Shown: positions 8,670 through 16,277 of the stretch, piece after piece
Position numbering within the stretch: the stretch's first letter is position 1
How the letters are laid out: each line of letters opens with the position of its first letter
Assembly: GCA_040385525.1 (NCBI GenBank)
Contig: JAZKHE010000006.1
Coordinates: 62,001-126,000, forward strand
Length of the DNA stretch: 64,000 nt
Direction: 5' to 3'
DNA from: JAZKHE01 sp040385525
GTDB taxonomy: Bacteria; Bacteroidota; Bacteroidia; UBA4408
Program-made: the position numbers and the translations under genes
The notes under the pieces: model-generated
The model's database searches: none
What the model was told of the DNA's origin: nothing
The model's input: only the letters and a program-made list of their open reading frames with translations

Positions 8670-9530
8670 TTACTTTTTAGATTTCTTTGGGTTAAGTTTT
8701 TTTGCAGTATTATTTTCGCTTAAAATTGTTTTTGCATTTAATGCCGTTACTACTTTTTTACCTGTTTTAGCTTCTAGTTCTTTCATAGCTACTTTAGCTA
8801 CATTGCCACCTTGTGCGGCAACTTTTTTGCTGGCTTCAAAATTTTTTGGGTTTACGGCTTGCGAAATATCTTTGGTAGATGCCTCAGCAAGCATATTCAA
8901 AATAAGTTCGGTATTGGTCATATTATCACGCAGGTTTTCCTTTTTTAAACCTTTCAATACTTTATATTCTTTGGTGGTTTTGCCTGCCCAAGCTTTAGTA
9001 ATAATGTCGGTAAGTGTGGCAAATTGTTGCCCTTCTTTCAAGCCTCTTTTTTTCCACTCATCGGTTAATTCTTTGCGTATTTCAATGCTTTTAAGCCGTT
9101 GGTTTATCCAATTTTCAGAATACCCCAATTGTAGATATTGTTCCAAAGCCCTATCAATAGTTATTTCTGGGTCTTGCATTTCGTCTAATCGTTCGGCAGC
9201 TATTTGTGCAAGCCAAAGTTTAAAAGGTTCTGCCTTTGGTGATGGAATGGATTGAATTAGACGAAAAAGTTGTTCAGTATCGGCTACATCGGTCACTCGC
9301 ATTTTACCATCTTCTGCTTCCATTTTCAACTGTCCGATTTTTTCGGACAGTTCACTCCCTTCTTTTTTTAATTTGGTTTTCAGGTCGCTCCAATATTTTC
9401 TTGGGCGATCGGTATTAGTTAATATTTCAATTACATCAATAATTGAAATATACCATTTCTCTTGCTGAGCATTCCAAAGGGTTCTTACCTTTTTGTCTTC
9501 AAATAATTGTATGGTATTTTGTTGTTTCAT
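8670..9530 (-). CDS. Bro-N domain protein (DinD / phage antirepressor-like)
   Basis: A 286-residue protein. Residues 1-110 match the Bro-N fold (IQLFEDKKVRTLWNAQQEKW, YISIIDVIEILT, PRKYWSDLKTKLKKEG, LFRLIQSIPSPKAEPFKLWL). The rest is helical and lysine-rich with MNTEL-type helices and a basic tail (KKLNPKKSKK). This is the long DinD-type arrangement often found near type I restriction-modification genes or phage antirepressors, presumably a DNA-binding regulator; the exact role is not known. The remnant just upstream (9586-9720) looks like the end of a type I methylase, which fits that context. Two inverted repeats with TCCGA/TCGGA cores lie inside and upstream of the gene. Confidence 0.85.
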   Translation of the reverse strand: MKQQNTIQLFEDKKVRTLWNAQQEKWYISIIDVIEILTNTDRPRKYWSDLKTKLKKEGSELSEKIGQLKMEAEDGKMRVTDVADTEQLFRLIQSIPSPKAEPFKLWLAQIAAERLDEMQDPEITIDRALEQYLQLGYSENWINQRLKSIEIRKELTDEWKKRGLKEGQQFATLTDIITKAWAGKTTKEYKVLKGLKKENLRDNMTNTELILNMLAEASTKDISQAVNPKNFEASKKVAAQGGNVAKVAMKELEAKTGKKVVTALNAKTILSENNTAKKLNPKKSKK

Positions 9531-9558
9531 TTATACTCATTTTTAATAATAAAATATG

Positions 9559-9571
9559 TCGGAAATTCCGA
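9559..9571. promoter_or_regulatory. Short palindrome upstream of the Bro-N gene, possible operator
   Basis: tcggaaattccga is a perfect palindrome around one central base, 29 bp before the Bro-N start codon, between that gene and the methylase remnant. Its half-sites recur inside the Bro-N gene in the 10 bp stem 9328-9337 / 9343-9352 (core tgtccga...tcggaca). Position and shared core suggest a regulator site, unproven. Confidence 0.35.
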
Positions 9572-9585
9572 TTTATCTATACTAA

Positions 9586-9720
9586 TTACTTTTCAGTTTT
9601 GTTGATGTGAACAATAAACTTGGAAAGTTCAATTCCTATTTCAGTCAATTCATTATTGTTGGTATTTCGCCATGTGGCATCAAAGCCAATGTCTTCGGCT
9701 ATTGCCATAAAAATGGGCTT
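9586..9720 (-). pseudogene. Remnant of a type I restriction-modification methylase (HsdM-like) C-terminus
   Basis: The minus-strand frame from 9720 to a TAA at 9588-9586 reads KPIFMAIAEDIGFDATWRNT and on through NNNELTEIGIEL to a Lys-rich end. I recognise the KPIFMAIAE-IG-DATG pattern as the end region of HsdM / N-6 DNA methylases. No catalytic NPPF motif or other methylase part is present; the 5' side is replaced by an unrelated small membrane gene whose stop codon overlaps the junction. It is a short leftover of a restriction-modification locus. Confidence 0.55.
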
Positions 9721-10120
9721 ACAAACGCTGACGATTGTTGATAATTGTCTCAACTTTTCTTATGCATTTTATACTGACACCCAACTGCCATAAACCTATA
9801 ATTACTCCGAATCCAACTCCTGCTGCAAAAATATCATTTGTTTTGGAATAAAAAATTAGTCCAATAATTCCAGTTATAAAACCTATCGATGCAAATTTAA
9901 CACCTTCATTATCCAATAACTTATATTTATGGTTTATATGTAATAATTTACCTTCATTATAAAACAACCATTTTACAATTAATCCACCTAGCGCACCTAC
10001 AACAGGTACACCAACTCCCCAAGTAGCTATTCCACCTGCGAACGCAATGAAATAATATACAGAAAGTATAATAAAAAAACGAATCAACTTTCCAATCTGA
10101 TATAACTTTCTATGAAGCAC
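9719..10120 (-). CDS. Small membrane protein, probably missing its 5' end
   Basis: A 133-residue protein with about four hydrophobic segments (FFIILSVYYFIAFAGG, VGVPVVGALGGLIVKWLF, FASIGFITGIIGLIFY, AAGVGFGVIIGLW). The only usable start is GTG at 10120, yet the same frame stays open for 54 codons upstream to 10282 with coding-like sequence (KDFDFYPKGAYNKSLDVYI) and no ATG, GTG or TTG. Either the true start was lost by a frameshift or deletion, or the gene uses an unusual start. No family recognised. It abuts the methylase remnant, so this is a patch of disrupted genes. Confidence 0.5.
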   Translation of the reverse strand: MLHRKLYQIGKLIRFFIILSVYYFIAFAGGIATWGVGVPVVGALGGLIVKWLFYNEGKLLHINHKYKLLDNEGVKFASIGFITGIIGLIFYSKTNDIFAAGVGFGVIIGLWQLGVSIKCIRKVETIINNRQRL

Positions 10121-10356
10121 AACAAGATAAAGCGAATAAATTAAACCAGGAGTGAATTGTATATATACATCAAGAGACTTATTATAAGCACCTTTAGGGT
10201 AAAAATCAAAATCCTTAACTTTAAAAATGATAAAACACTTATTATTACCGCAGAAAGATATTTCATTTTTTGTGTTATATAATTACTGGTAATTATGCTA
10301 TTATTCTAATTTAGCGAAAGCGTCCGATTACGTTAAACAATAAAAAAATGTGTTTT

Positions 10357-10866
10357 CTACATCCCATACTCTTTTCTCATTGCATAAACCAATTCGTCTT
10401 CAAAAGCATTGTTTTTAAAAATAGTTTTTTCAAAACGCGCTTCTAATTTAAAACCTGCTTTTTCTAATACTTTTTGCGAGGGTATATTGCTTCCAAATGG
10501 TCGAGCAAAAATGCGGTTTATTGGCAAATTTTCAAATCCGTATTTTACCATTTGTTCTATGGCTTTGGTCATAATTCCTTTTCCCCAATAACTTTGAGAT
10601 AGCCAATAACCCAACTCTGCATTTTTGTGGTGTATATCGCTTTGTGGATGTATGCCAATTCCACCCACAGCAATTTCATCTACAACAATTGCTAAAACCT
10701 GTGTGGGCTCGTGCTTTGATGCGTTTGCAATAAATTGCAATGCATGCTCTTTTGTGTAGGGGTGCGGAAAACCATCGGTTAAGTTTTTAGCAATATTTGG
10801 GTTGTTAGCGTGTATTACTAAATTATCTAAATCGCTTAATTTCCAAGGTCTTAATTCAAATTCCAT
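10357..10866 (-). CDS. GNAT N-acetyltransferase, RimJ/RimL-like
   Basis: A 169-residue protein with the RimJ/RimL-type GNAT layout: start LRPWKLSDLDNLVIHANNP, acetyl-CoA loop region YWLSQSYWGKGIMTKAIEQM (about residues 87-106), and the closing strand motif FARPFGSNIPSQKVLEKAGF. It transfers acetyl from acetyl-CoA to an amine; the substrate cannot be told (ribosomal protein N-terminus, amino acid or drug). It sits 39 bp downstream of the PorE-like gene on the same strand, but a terminator lies between, so it may have its own promoter. Confidence 0.9.
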   Translation of the reverse strand: MEFELRPWKLSDLDNLVIHANNPNIAKNLTDGFPHPYTKEHALQFIANASKHEPTQVLAIVVDEIAVGGIGIHPQSDIHHKNAELGYWLSQSYWGKGIMTKAIEQMVKYGFENLPINRIFARPFGSNIPSQKVLEKAGFKLEARFEKTIFKNNAFEDELVYAMRKEYGM

Positions 10867-10878
10867 AAAATTTTATCA

Positions 10879-10900
10879 TAAAAAAGCCCCTTGCGGGGCT
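10879..10900 (-). terminator. Terminator after the PorE-like gene
   Basis: Read on the minus strand: agcccc (10900-10895), loop gcaa, ggggct (10890-10885), followed by a run of T (10884-10879). It separates the PorE-like gene from the GNAT gene. Confidence 0.8.
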
Positions 10901-10905
10901 CTTAA

Positions 10906-13092
10906 TTATTCTGTATAATTAATTTTTAAGTTTGGATATTTATCCGAACTCAACTTAATTTCAGCTCTTCTGTTTTTTGCTCTGCTATCTGGGTTGTCGC
11001 TACCATCAGCGTTTTCGTTAGGTACTAATGGTGTAGATTCTCCCTTACCAGTTGCTTTTATTCTGCTTGCTGCAACGCCTTTTCCTGCAAGGTAAGTAGA
11101 AACTGCATTTGCTCTTCTAAGCGATAAACGTTGGTTATACGCTTCTTCTCCTTTAGAATCGGTGTGTGCAATAACTTCAATTTGTATTGATTTAAATTGT
11201 TTTAATGCTTTTAACAACAAATCTAAACTTGCCTTAGAATTAGCAGTAATTGCATTTTTATCGTAATCAAAATAAATTTGACGCGGTACATTTATTTCGC
11301 TTGGTATTTCTGCTGTTGTAGTTGTTGTAGCAGTAGTTACCGCTTTAGTAGTAACGGTTGTTGTAGAGGTTGTTGCTACTTCTGTAGTTTGTTTTGCTTT
11401 TGCAATATTCTCAGCTATTAAAGCTTCGCGAGCGGCAATTGCTTGTTTAATAGAATCTTCTTTAGCTGCATCATCTTTATGTTTTAAATCAACATTAATT
11501 GTTCTTTCAACAGATTCTGTAAAAGCAGTAGCATCCAACATTTCTTCTTGTGGTACAAATGAATTGGCTTCGTACACAAATTTATATTTGTAACCAGTTA
11601 ATAAAGTAAAAGCATATTTACCATCAAATGTGTTTGAGCCATAAGTTCCTAATAAATCGTTATTACCGTTATACACTCTAACTCTTGCTTCTAAAGGTTT
11701 TTGCTCAGTTGTAACCGTTCCGTTAACTGTTAATAACGAAGCTTTTTTATCCATGTTTTCAGTATCGAATGTAAATAAATCATACATTCCTAACGCTCCA
11801 GGTCTTGCAGAAGAGTAGTAAGCGTGTTTTCCGTCGGCAGTTAAAACTAAATAAATATCACTATTTATTGAGTTGATAGGGAAACCTAAATTAATTGGTT
11901 TAGCAATTTGTTTACCAGTAATTGAAGATTTAAATACATCATACCCACCAATACTACTGTGCCCTTCTGAACTGAAATACAAAATATTTCCATCTGGCGA
12001 AACATAAGGAGCTTCTTCGTTTAATTCAGTATTAATTTCTGGACCTAAGTTAACAGGCTCACTCCATTTTCCGCTTGCATCTTTATCAATTCTGTATAAA
12101 TCTCTTTTACCTATACCACCAGCTCTGTCGCTCGAAAAGAAAATTGTATTTCCATCTTTAGTCATTGTTGCAGAACCTTCAAATGCTTTAGAATTTATTT
12201 TATCTACAAGTTTTAATTCGTCCCACTTACCGTTTTTATAAGCTGTTTGATAAATATCACTTTTGCTTTCGTCTAATACATTTTTATAAACAAAGATGGC
12301 TGATTCGTCTGCTGATGGAGATAAAGCAGCATGATTTTCGCCTGAATTAAAAGGTGCACCAACTTTTTTAGGTAATGCCCATTCGCCATTTTCAAAATTA
12401 GATTGGTATACTTCTTCGTAAAAATCAAACAAAGGAAGCGGCACCATTTTTTCGTCGTAATTACCAATTACAGTGCTATCGCCACGGTGCGAGTAAAATA
12501 TAGTTTTACCATCTGGTGTAATAACTTGCGAGTATTCCGCATAAATTGTATTTACATTTTTGCCTAACGATTTAACATCAACGTTTACCGTATTTTTAAA
12601 TACTTCTTTAGCATTTTTACAATTTATAATGGCTTGCTTAGCTTCGTCTACGTTTTTATCTTTGGGATTTTCGGTTATGTATTTTTCAAAAAACTCAAGG
12701 GCTTTATCCCACAAAAAGCTGTATTGGTAAGATTTACCCATATAAAAAAACAAACCTTTCATGTTTGGTTTACGAGCATAAACTCTTTCAAAAAACTCTA
12801 ACGATTTTGTTTCTTCTCCACTACGGTTTAGGTAACAAATTCCAACTCTAAATGTATATAAAACTTCGCCCGGAAAGTTTCTATCTAAATTAATAAACAT
12901 AGGTAATGCAGTAGCATACTCCTTTTCTTGAAAATAATATTCAGCATCAGAATATAGTGCTGCTTCTTCGGGAGAAACTACATAATCTAACTGAAATTTT
13001 TTGGGAGTTTTGGCAACTTGCGCGTTCACAGAAAAAAACAAACAAGAACTTAAAAATCCGGTAATGAATAGTTTAGCTATTTTATTGATCAT
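10906..13092 (-). CDS. PorE-like TPR / beta-propeller / OmpA-family outer membrane protein
   Basis: A protein of about 728 residues. The start is set at ATG 13092, which gives a clean signal peptide (MINKIAKLFITGFLSSCLFF...NAQ); the longer TTG start does not. Domains in order: TPR-like helices (about 20-165), PD40/WD40-type propeller repeats (about 190-440, with TIFFSSDRAGGIGKRDLYRI and ILYFSSEGHSSIGGYDVFKS), a carboxypeptidase-regulatory-like beta domain (about 450-545), a Thr-rich linker (about 570-610) and a C-terminal OmpA domain with YNQRLSLRRANAV. The same domain order is known for PorE of the type IX secretion system, so a role in anchoring T9SS to peptidoglycan is likely. Other proteins of this layout have unknown roles. 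Confidence 0.85.
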   Translation of the reverse strand: MINKIAKLFITGFLSSCLFFSVNAQVAKTPKKFQLDYVVSPEEAALYSDAEYYFQEKEYATALPMFINLDRNFPGEVLYTFRVGICYLNRSGEETKSLEFFERVYARKPNMKGLFFYMGKSYQYSFLWDKALEFFEKYITENPKDKNVDEAKQAIINCKNAKEVFKNTVNVDVKSLGKNVNTIYAEYSQVITPDGKTIFYSHRGDSTVIGNYDEKMVPLPLFDFYEEVYQSNFENGEWALPKKVGAPFNSGENHAALSPSADESAIFVYKNVLDESKSDIYQTAYKNGKWDELKLVDKINSKAFEGSATMTKDGNTIFFSSDRAGGIGKRDLYRIDKDASGKWSEPVNLGPEINTELNEEAPYVSPDGNILYFSSEGHSSIGGYDVFKSSITGKQIAKPINLGFPINSINSDIYLVLTADGKHAYYSSARPGALGMYDLFTFDTENMDKKASLLTVNGTVTTEQKPLEARVRVYNGNNDLLGTYGSNTFDGKYAFTLLTGYKYKFVYEANSFVPQEEMLDATAFTESVERTINVDLKHKDDAAKEDSIKQAIAAREALIAENIAKAKQTTEVATTSTTTVTTKAVTTATTTTTAEIPSEINVPRQIYFDYDKNAITANSKASLDLLLKALKQFKSIQIEVIAHTDSKGEEAYNQRLSLRRANAVSTYLAGKGVAASRIKATGKGESTPLVPNENADGSDNPDSRAKNRRAEIKLSSDKYPNLKINYTE

Positions 13093-13324
13093 ACAATAAT
13101 AAATTATTTTGGCTTGCAAGTTAAATATTTATGTGTTTTAAACAAATTATTAACAATACCTTTTTTTGTATTAAAATATCCACGATGTTTAATATTCTGA
13201 TTATCAGTTGTTTGAATGTATTTTTCAGTAATAAGTATAATTTGTAAAAATAGGATAAATCACCTTTTTTTGTCGATGATTTGTGTTTAGTGTTCTCTTA
13301 AATTGTACATTGCATTAAATTAAT

Positions 13325-14533
13325 TTGCAAAAAGTGATTAGAAGTAGGCAATTAAAAAACAATTCTTCTGAAGTAAAAAATTCATCAAACAAGGATGTAG
13401 ATGTGAGTGAAGTTTTAAAAAATTTAGAAATTTTTGAAAATCTTACAAAATCTAGATTTTTGAGAGAAGGCAATTTAAGTCAAGCTTTGTTCGAGATTTT
13501 AGAGGCTGGCTCCAAAATACTAAACGTAAAAATTGTAAATGCTTGGTTAGTTGATGAAAACGCAACAAAAATAAAGTGTATATCTAACTTTCCTGATAAA
13601 AAAGCAATTGGTGTAGAGATACTTAGAGCAGATATGCCTAACTACTTTGCGCAATTAATTAGTGGCGATATTATTGTTATTAACGATTGTTTTAATGATA
13701 TAATTACAAGAGAATTTTTAGAGTCGTATATTATTCCAAATAATGTAGGTGCAATTATAGATGTGCCGATAAGAATTTCGGGCGATTTAATTGGAACTAT
13801 TTGTTTTGAACATGTTGGAGCAAAAAGAAAATGGACTTTAGTAGAACAAAAATATGGATTATTTATTGGTCAACTTATTTCTATGGCGCTTGAAACTAGC
13901 GAAAAGAAAGAGATTAGAGCTGTATTAGAACAATCTATTAAAGATAAAGAAACTTTATTACTCGAAATGAATCATCGTATAAAAAATAATATGATGATTG
14001 TGGAAGGTATTTTGATGTTGCAAGCAGATAAAGCAAAAGATAATTTTCATCGCGATTTAATAATTGAATCGAAAAATAAATTGCATTCTGTTGCTAAAAT
14101 TCACGAATTACTTTACAAATCAAAAAATTATACACAAATAAACATGTATGATTATTTGAATGATTTATCTAAAGAAATTGTAGCGAGTTTTAGTAATCAA
14201 AAAATTAATCTTTCAATAGATGTAAAGCCTATTTTATTAGATTCGTCAACTGCAATAACTTGTGGTTTAATTGTAAATGAGCTGCTGACCAACTCTTATA
14301 AACACGCTTTTAAAAATAGCAACGAAAAACGTAGTAAAGAAGTTTGTGTTTTGTTTGATAAAGTAAACGATAAATTTATATTGCGTGTTTGCGATAACGG
14401 AACTGGTTTTAACGTAAACGAAGTTAGCCACGATAAACTAGGAATGGCTTTGGTGATGGATTTAGTAAAACAATTAAACGGAAAAGTTACTTACACCAAT
14501 CAAGGAAGAAGTATTTTTTTAATAGAGTTTTAG
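13325..14533 (+). CDS. GAF-domain sensor histidine kinase, HisKA_2 type
   Basis: A 402-residue cytosolic kinase without membrane segments. A GAF domain fills about residues 30-195 (DVPIRISGDLIGTICFEHVG). It is followed by a HisKA_2 dimerisation helix with the phosphoacceptor histidine in LLLEMNHRIKNNMMIVEGIL (about 214-233), and an ATPase domain with the N box GLIVNELLTNSYKHAFK and G box VCDNGTGF. The start is TTG at 13325 because no ATG occurs for 100 codons; GTG at 13334 is an alternative. No response regulator is adjacent. Its stop codon touches the stop of the convergent gene with no gap. Confidence 0.9.
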   Translation: MQKVIRSRQLKNNSSEVKNSSNKDVDVSEVLKNLEIFENLTKSRFLREGNLSQALFEILEAGSKILNVKIVNAWLVDENATKIKCISNFPDKKAIGVEILRADMPNYFAQLISGDIIVINDCFNDIITREFLESYIIPNNVGAIIDVPIRISGDLIGTICFEHVGAKRKWTLVEQKYGLFIGQLISMALETSEKKEIRAVLEQSIKDKETLLLEMNHRIKNNMMIVEGILMLQADKAKDNFHRDLIIESKNKLHSVAKIHELLYKSKNYTQINMYDYLNDLSKEIVASFSNQKINLSIDVKPILLDSSTAITCGLIVNELLTNSYKHAFKNSNEKRSKEVCVLFDKVNDKFILRVCDNGTGFNVNEVSHDKLGMALVMDLVKQLNGKVTYTNQGRSIFLIEF

Positions 14534-15238
14534 CTAACGATTTGGCGAAGCAAATCCAAAGTTAAGGCCCAACATAAAACGAACATTTCCTGAGTAAAAA
14601 GGAGCTTCTTTGTAAAAATCTACACTTCTGTTAGATAATCCTGAGCCACCATTTACAACCACATCAGTGTTGTTTTTATAACCTAAGCCTAAGTAAAAAT
14701 CAGTTACCAATCGGTTCGAAATTTTTTGATAACCAACAACGCCACAAACATTTATCTGTTGCAATTGAACAAAATAACCAACTTGCAATAAGTTTTGGGT
14801 AGAAAACCGACAATAAGAATAAGAAATATGCGGGCCTGCATACCAACCCTCTGGTGCATACGTATTTCTATTTAAATAAAATTTTTGAGTTCCCTGAAAT
14901 CTATAGCCAAATAGCGTGTATTTATCGCCTTGAGTAGGAGGTTGGTTGTTGTTTAAGGTTCTTAAAAGCGGACCACCACTAAACAAAGAAAGTCCTAATT
15001 GTGTTGATGAATACGGACCATTTACAAAATCGTGCAATATTTTGTATTCTGATGTAAAAGGAACGTGCCCCCAAAGTAAACTTGCTATACCAAATTTAGT
15101 TGTAGATCGATATTTTTGAGGTGTTTCGTACTTACCATAATCATAACTACCGTTTTGTGCCTTGCTTGTTGTAAAGCAAAGTAAAAAAAACGCAAAAAGC
15201 GCAATTATTTTAAAACGACATACGTGCAAGTGAAGCAT
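14534..15238 (-). CDS. Hypothetical exported, probably outer-membrane, protein
   Basis: A 234-residue protein with a signal peptide (FKIIALFAFFLLCFTTSKAQ, cleavage near residue 28). The mature part has alternating hydrophobic and polar residues and many Gly and aromatic residues (WYAGPHISYSYCRF, NVRFMLGLNFGFASP), which suggests a small outer-membrane beta-barrel. I cannot name the family. The first 29 bases overlap the end of tsaD on the same strand, so the two are translationally close and probably one transcript. Confidence 0.7.
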   Translation of the reverse strand: MLHLHVCRFKIIALFAFFLLCFTTSKAQNGSYDYGKYETPQKYRSTTKFGIASLLWGHVPFTSEYKILHDFVNGPYSSTQLGLSLFSGGPLLRTLNNNQPPTQGDKYTLFGYRFQGTQKFYLNRNTYAPEGWYAGPHISYSYCRFSTQNLLQVGYFVQLQQINVCGVVGYQKISNRLVTDFYLGLGYKNNTDVVVNGGSGLSNRSVDFYKEAPFYSGNVRFMLGLNFGFASPNR

Positions 15239-16232
15239 TTTTTTGGTTAGAAAAATCTTTATTTATAAACTTGTAATGTGCAGTAATAGCAATCATTGCA
15301 GCATTATCTGTACAATACTCAAATTTAGGAATATATACTTCCCAATTTTCTTTTTGGGCAAGTAAACTAAGTTCGTTTCGTAAATAACTATTTGCAGAAA
15401 CTCCACCAGCAATTGCAATTTGTTTTATACCTAAATCGTTTGCGGCTTTTTTTAATTTATTCAATAAAAAAGATACTATTGCGTGTTGGTAGCTGGCGCA
15501 AATATCATTTAGATTTTCTGTAATAAAATTAGGATTTGCCTTTTTATTTTTTTCAATAAAATATAAAAATGAAGTTTTTAAACCGCTAAAACTATAGTTG
15601 TAGTCAGCTATTTGTGGTTTTGGAAACTGAAATTTATGTATATCTCCATCTTTACCATATTTATCAATTAATGGTCCACCAGGATATGGCAATTCTAAAA
15701 TTTTAGCTGCTTTATCAAATGCTTCACCAGCGGCATCATCGTTGGTATCGCCAATAATTTCCATTTCAAAATAACTTTTGCAAAGCACCAATTGTGTGTG
15801 TCCGCCAGAAACTGTTAAACATATAAAAGGAAATTCAGGCGTTTTTTTACCGTTATCATCAATAAAATGAGCCATTATGTGGCCATGCATGTGGTTTACT
15901 TCAATTAAAGGAATATTTAAAGCCAATGATAATGCTTTTGCAAAAGTGCCTCCAACCAATAACGAACCCATTAATCCTGGGCCACGTGTATATGCGATTG
16001 CATCTAAATTTTCTTTAGCAATTCCTGCTGTTTTTAAGGCTACATCAACCGTAGGTATTATGTTTTGCTGATGCGCTCTTGATGCTAACTCGGGAACAAC
16101 TCCTCCATATTTTTCGTGAATTTCTTGACGAGCAATAATGTTGGCAAGGATTTTGCGATTATGTATAACAGCAGCACCTGTATCATCGCAAGATGATTCA
16201 ATTGCTAAAATAGTTATGGTTTCATCGCTCAT
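15210..16232 (-). CDS. tsaD: tRNA N6-adenosine threonylcarbamoyltransferase
   Basis: A 340-residue ASKHA-fold enzyme that, with TsaB and TsaE, moves threonylcarbamoyl from TC-AMP to A37 of ANN-decoding tRNAs. The start LAIESSCDDTGAAVIHNRKI and the metal-binding NHMHGHIMAHF (His pair near residues 111-115) are the family marks, with GLMGSLLVGGTFAKALSLAL and the AIAGGVSANSYLR motif later. Length is normal. It is transcribed divergently from tamB. Confidence 0.97.
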   Translation of the reverse strand: MSDETITILAIESSCDDTGAAVIHNRKILANIIARQEIHEKYGGVVPELASRAHQQNIIPTVDVALKTAGIAKENLDAIAYTRGPGLMGSLLVGGTFAKALSLALNIPLIEVNHMHGHIMAHFIDDNGKKTPEFPFICLTVSGGHTQLVLCKSYFEMEIIGDTNDDAAGEAFDKAAKILELPYPGGPLIDKYGKDGDIHKFQFPKPQIADYNYSFSGLKTSFLYFIEKNKKANPNFITENLNDICASYQHAIVSFLLNKLKKAANDLGIKQIAIAGGVSANSYLRNELSLLAQKENWEVYIPKFEYCTDNAAMIAITAHYKFINKDFSNQKNASLARMSF

Positions 16233-16277
16233 ATTAAGTAAATTAGCGGATTAAAATTCAAACGTAAAGATAAACGT

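Noticed and set aside
7555..10282. The XRE, Bro-N and membrane genes as a new intact defence system
   Set aside because: The genes are not tightly spaced as an operon, one has no start codon for its 5' part, and the methylase is only a fragment, so decay is the simpler reading.
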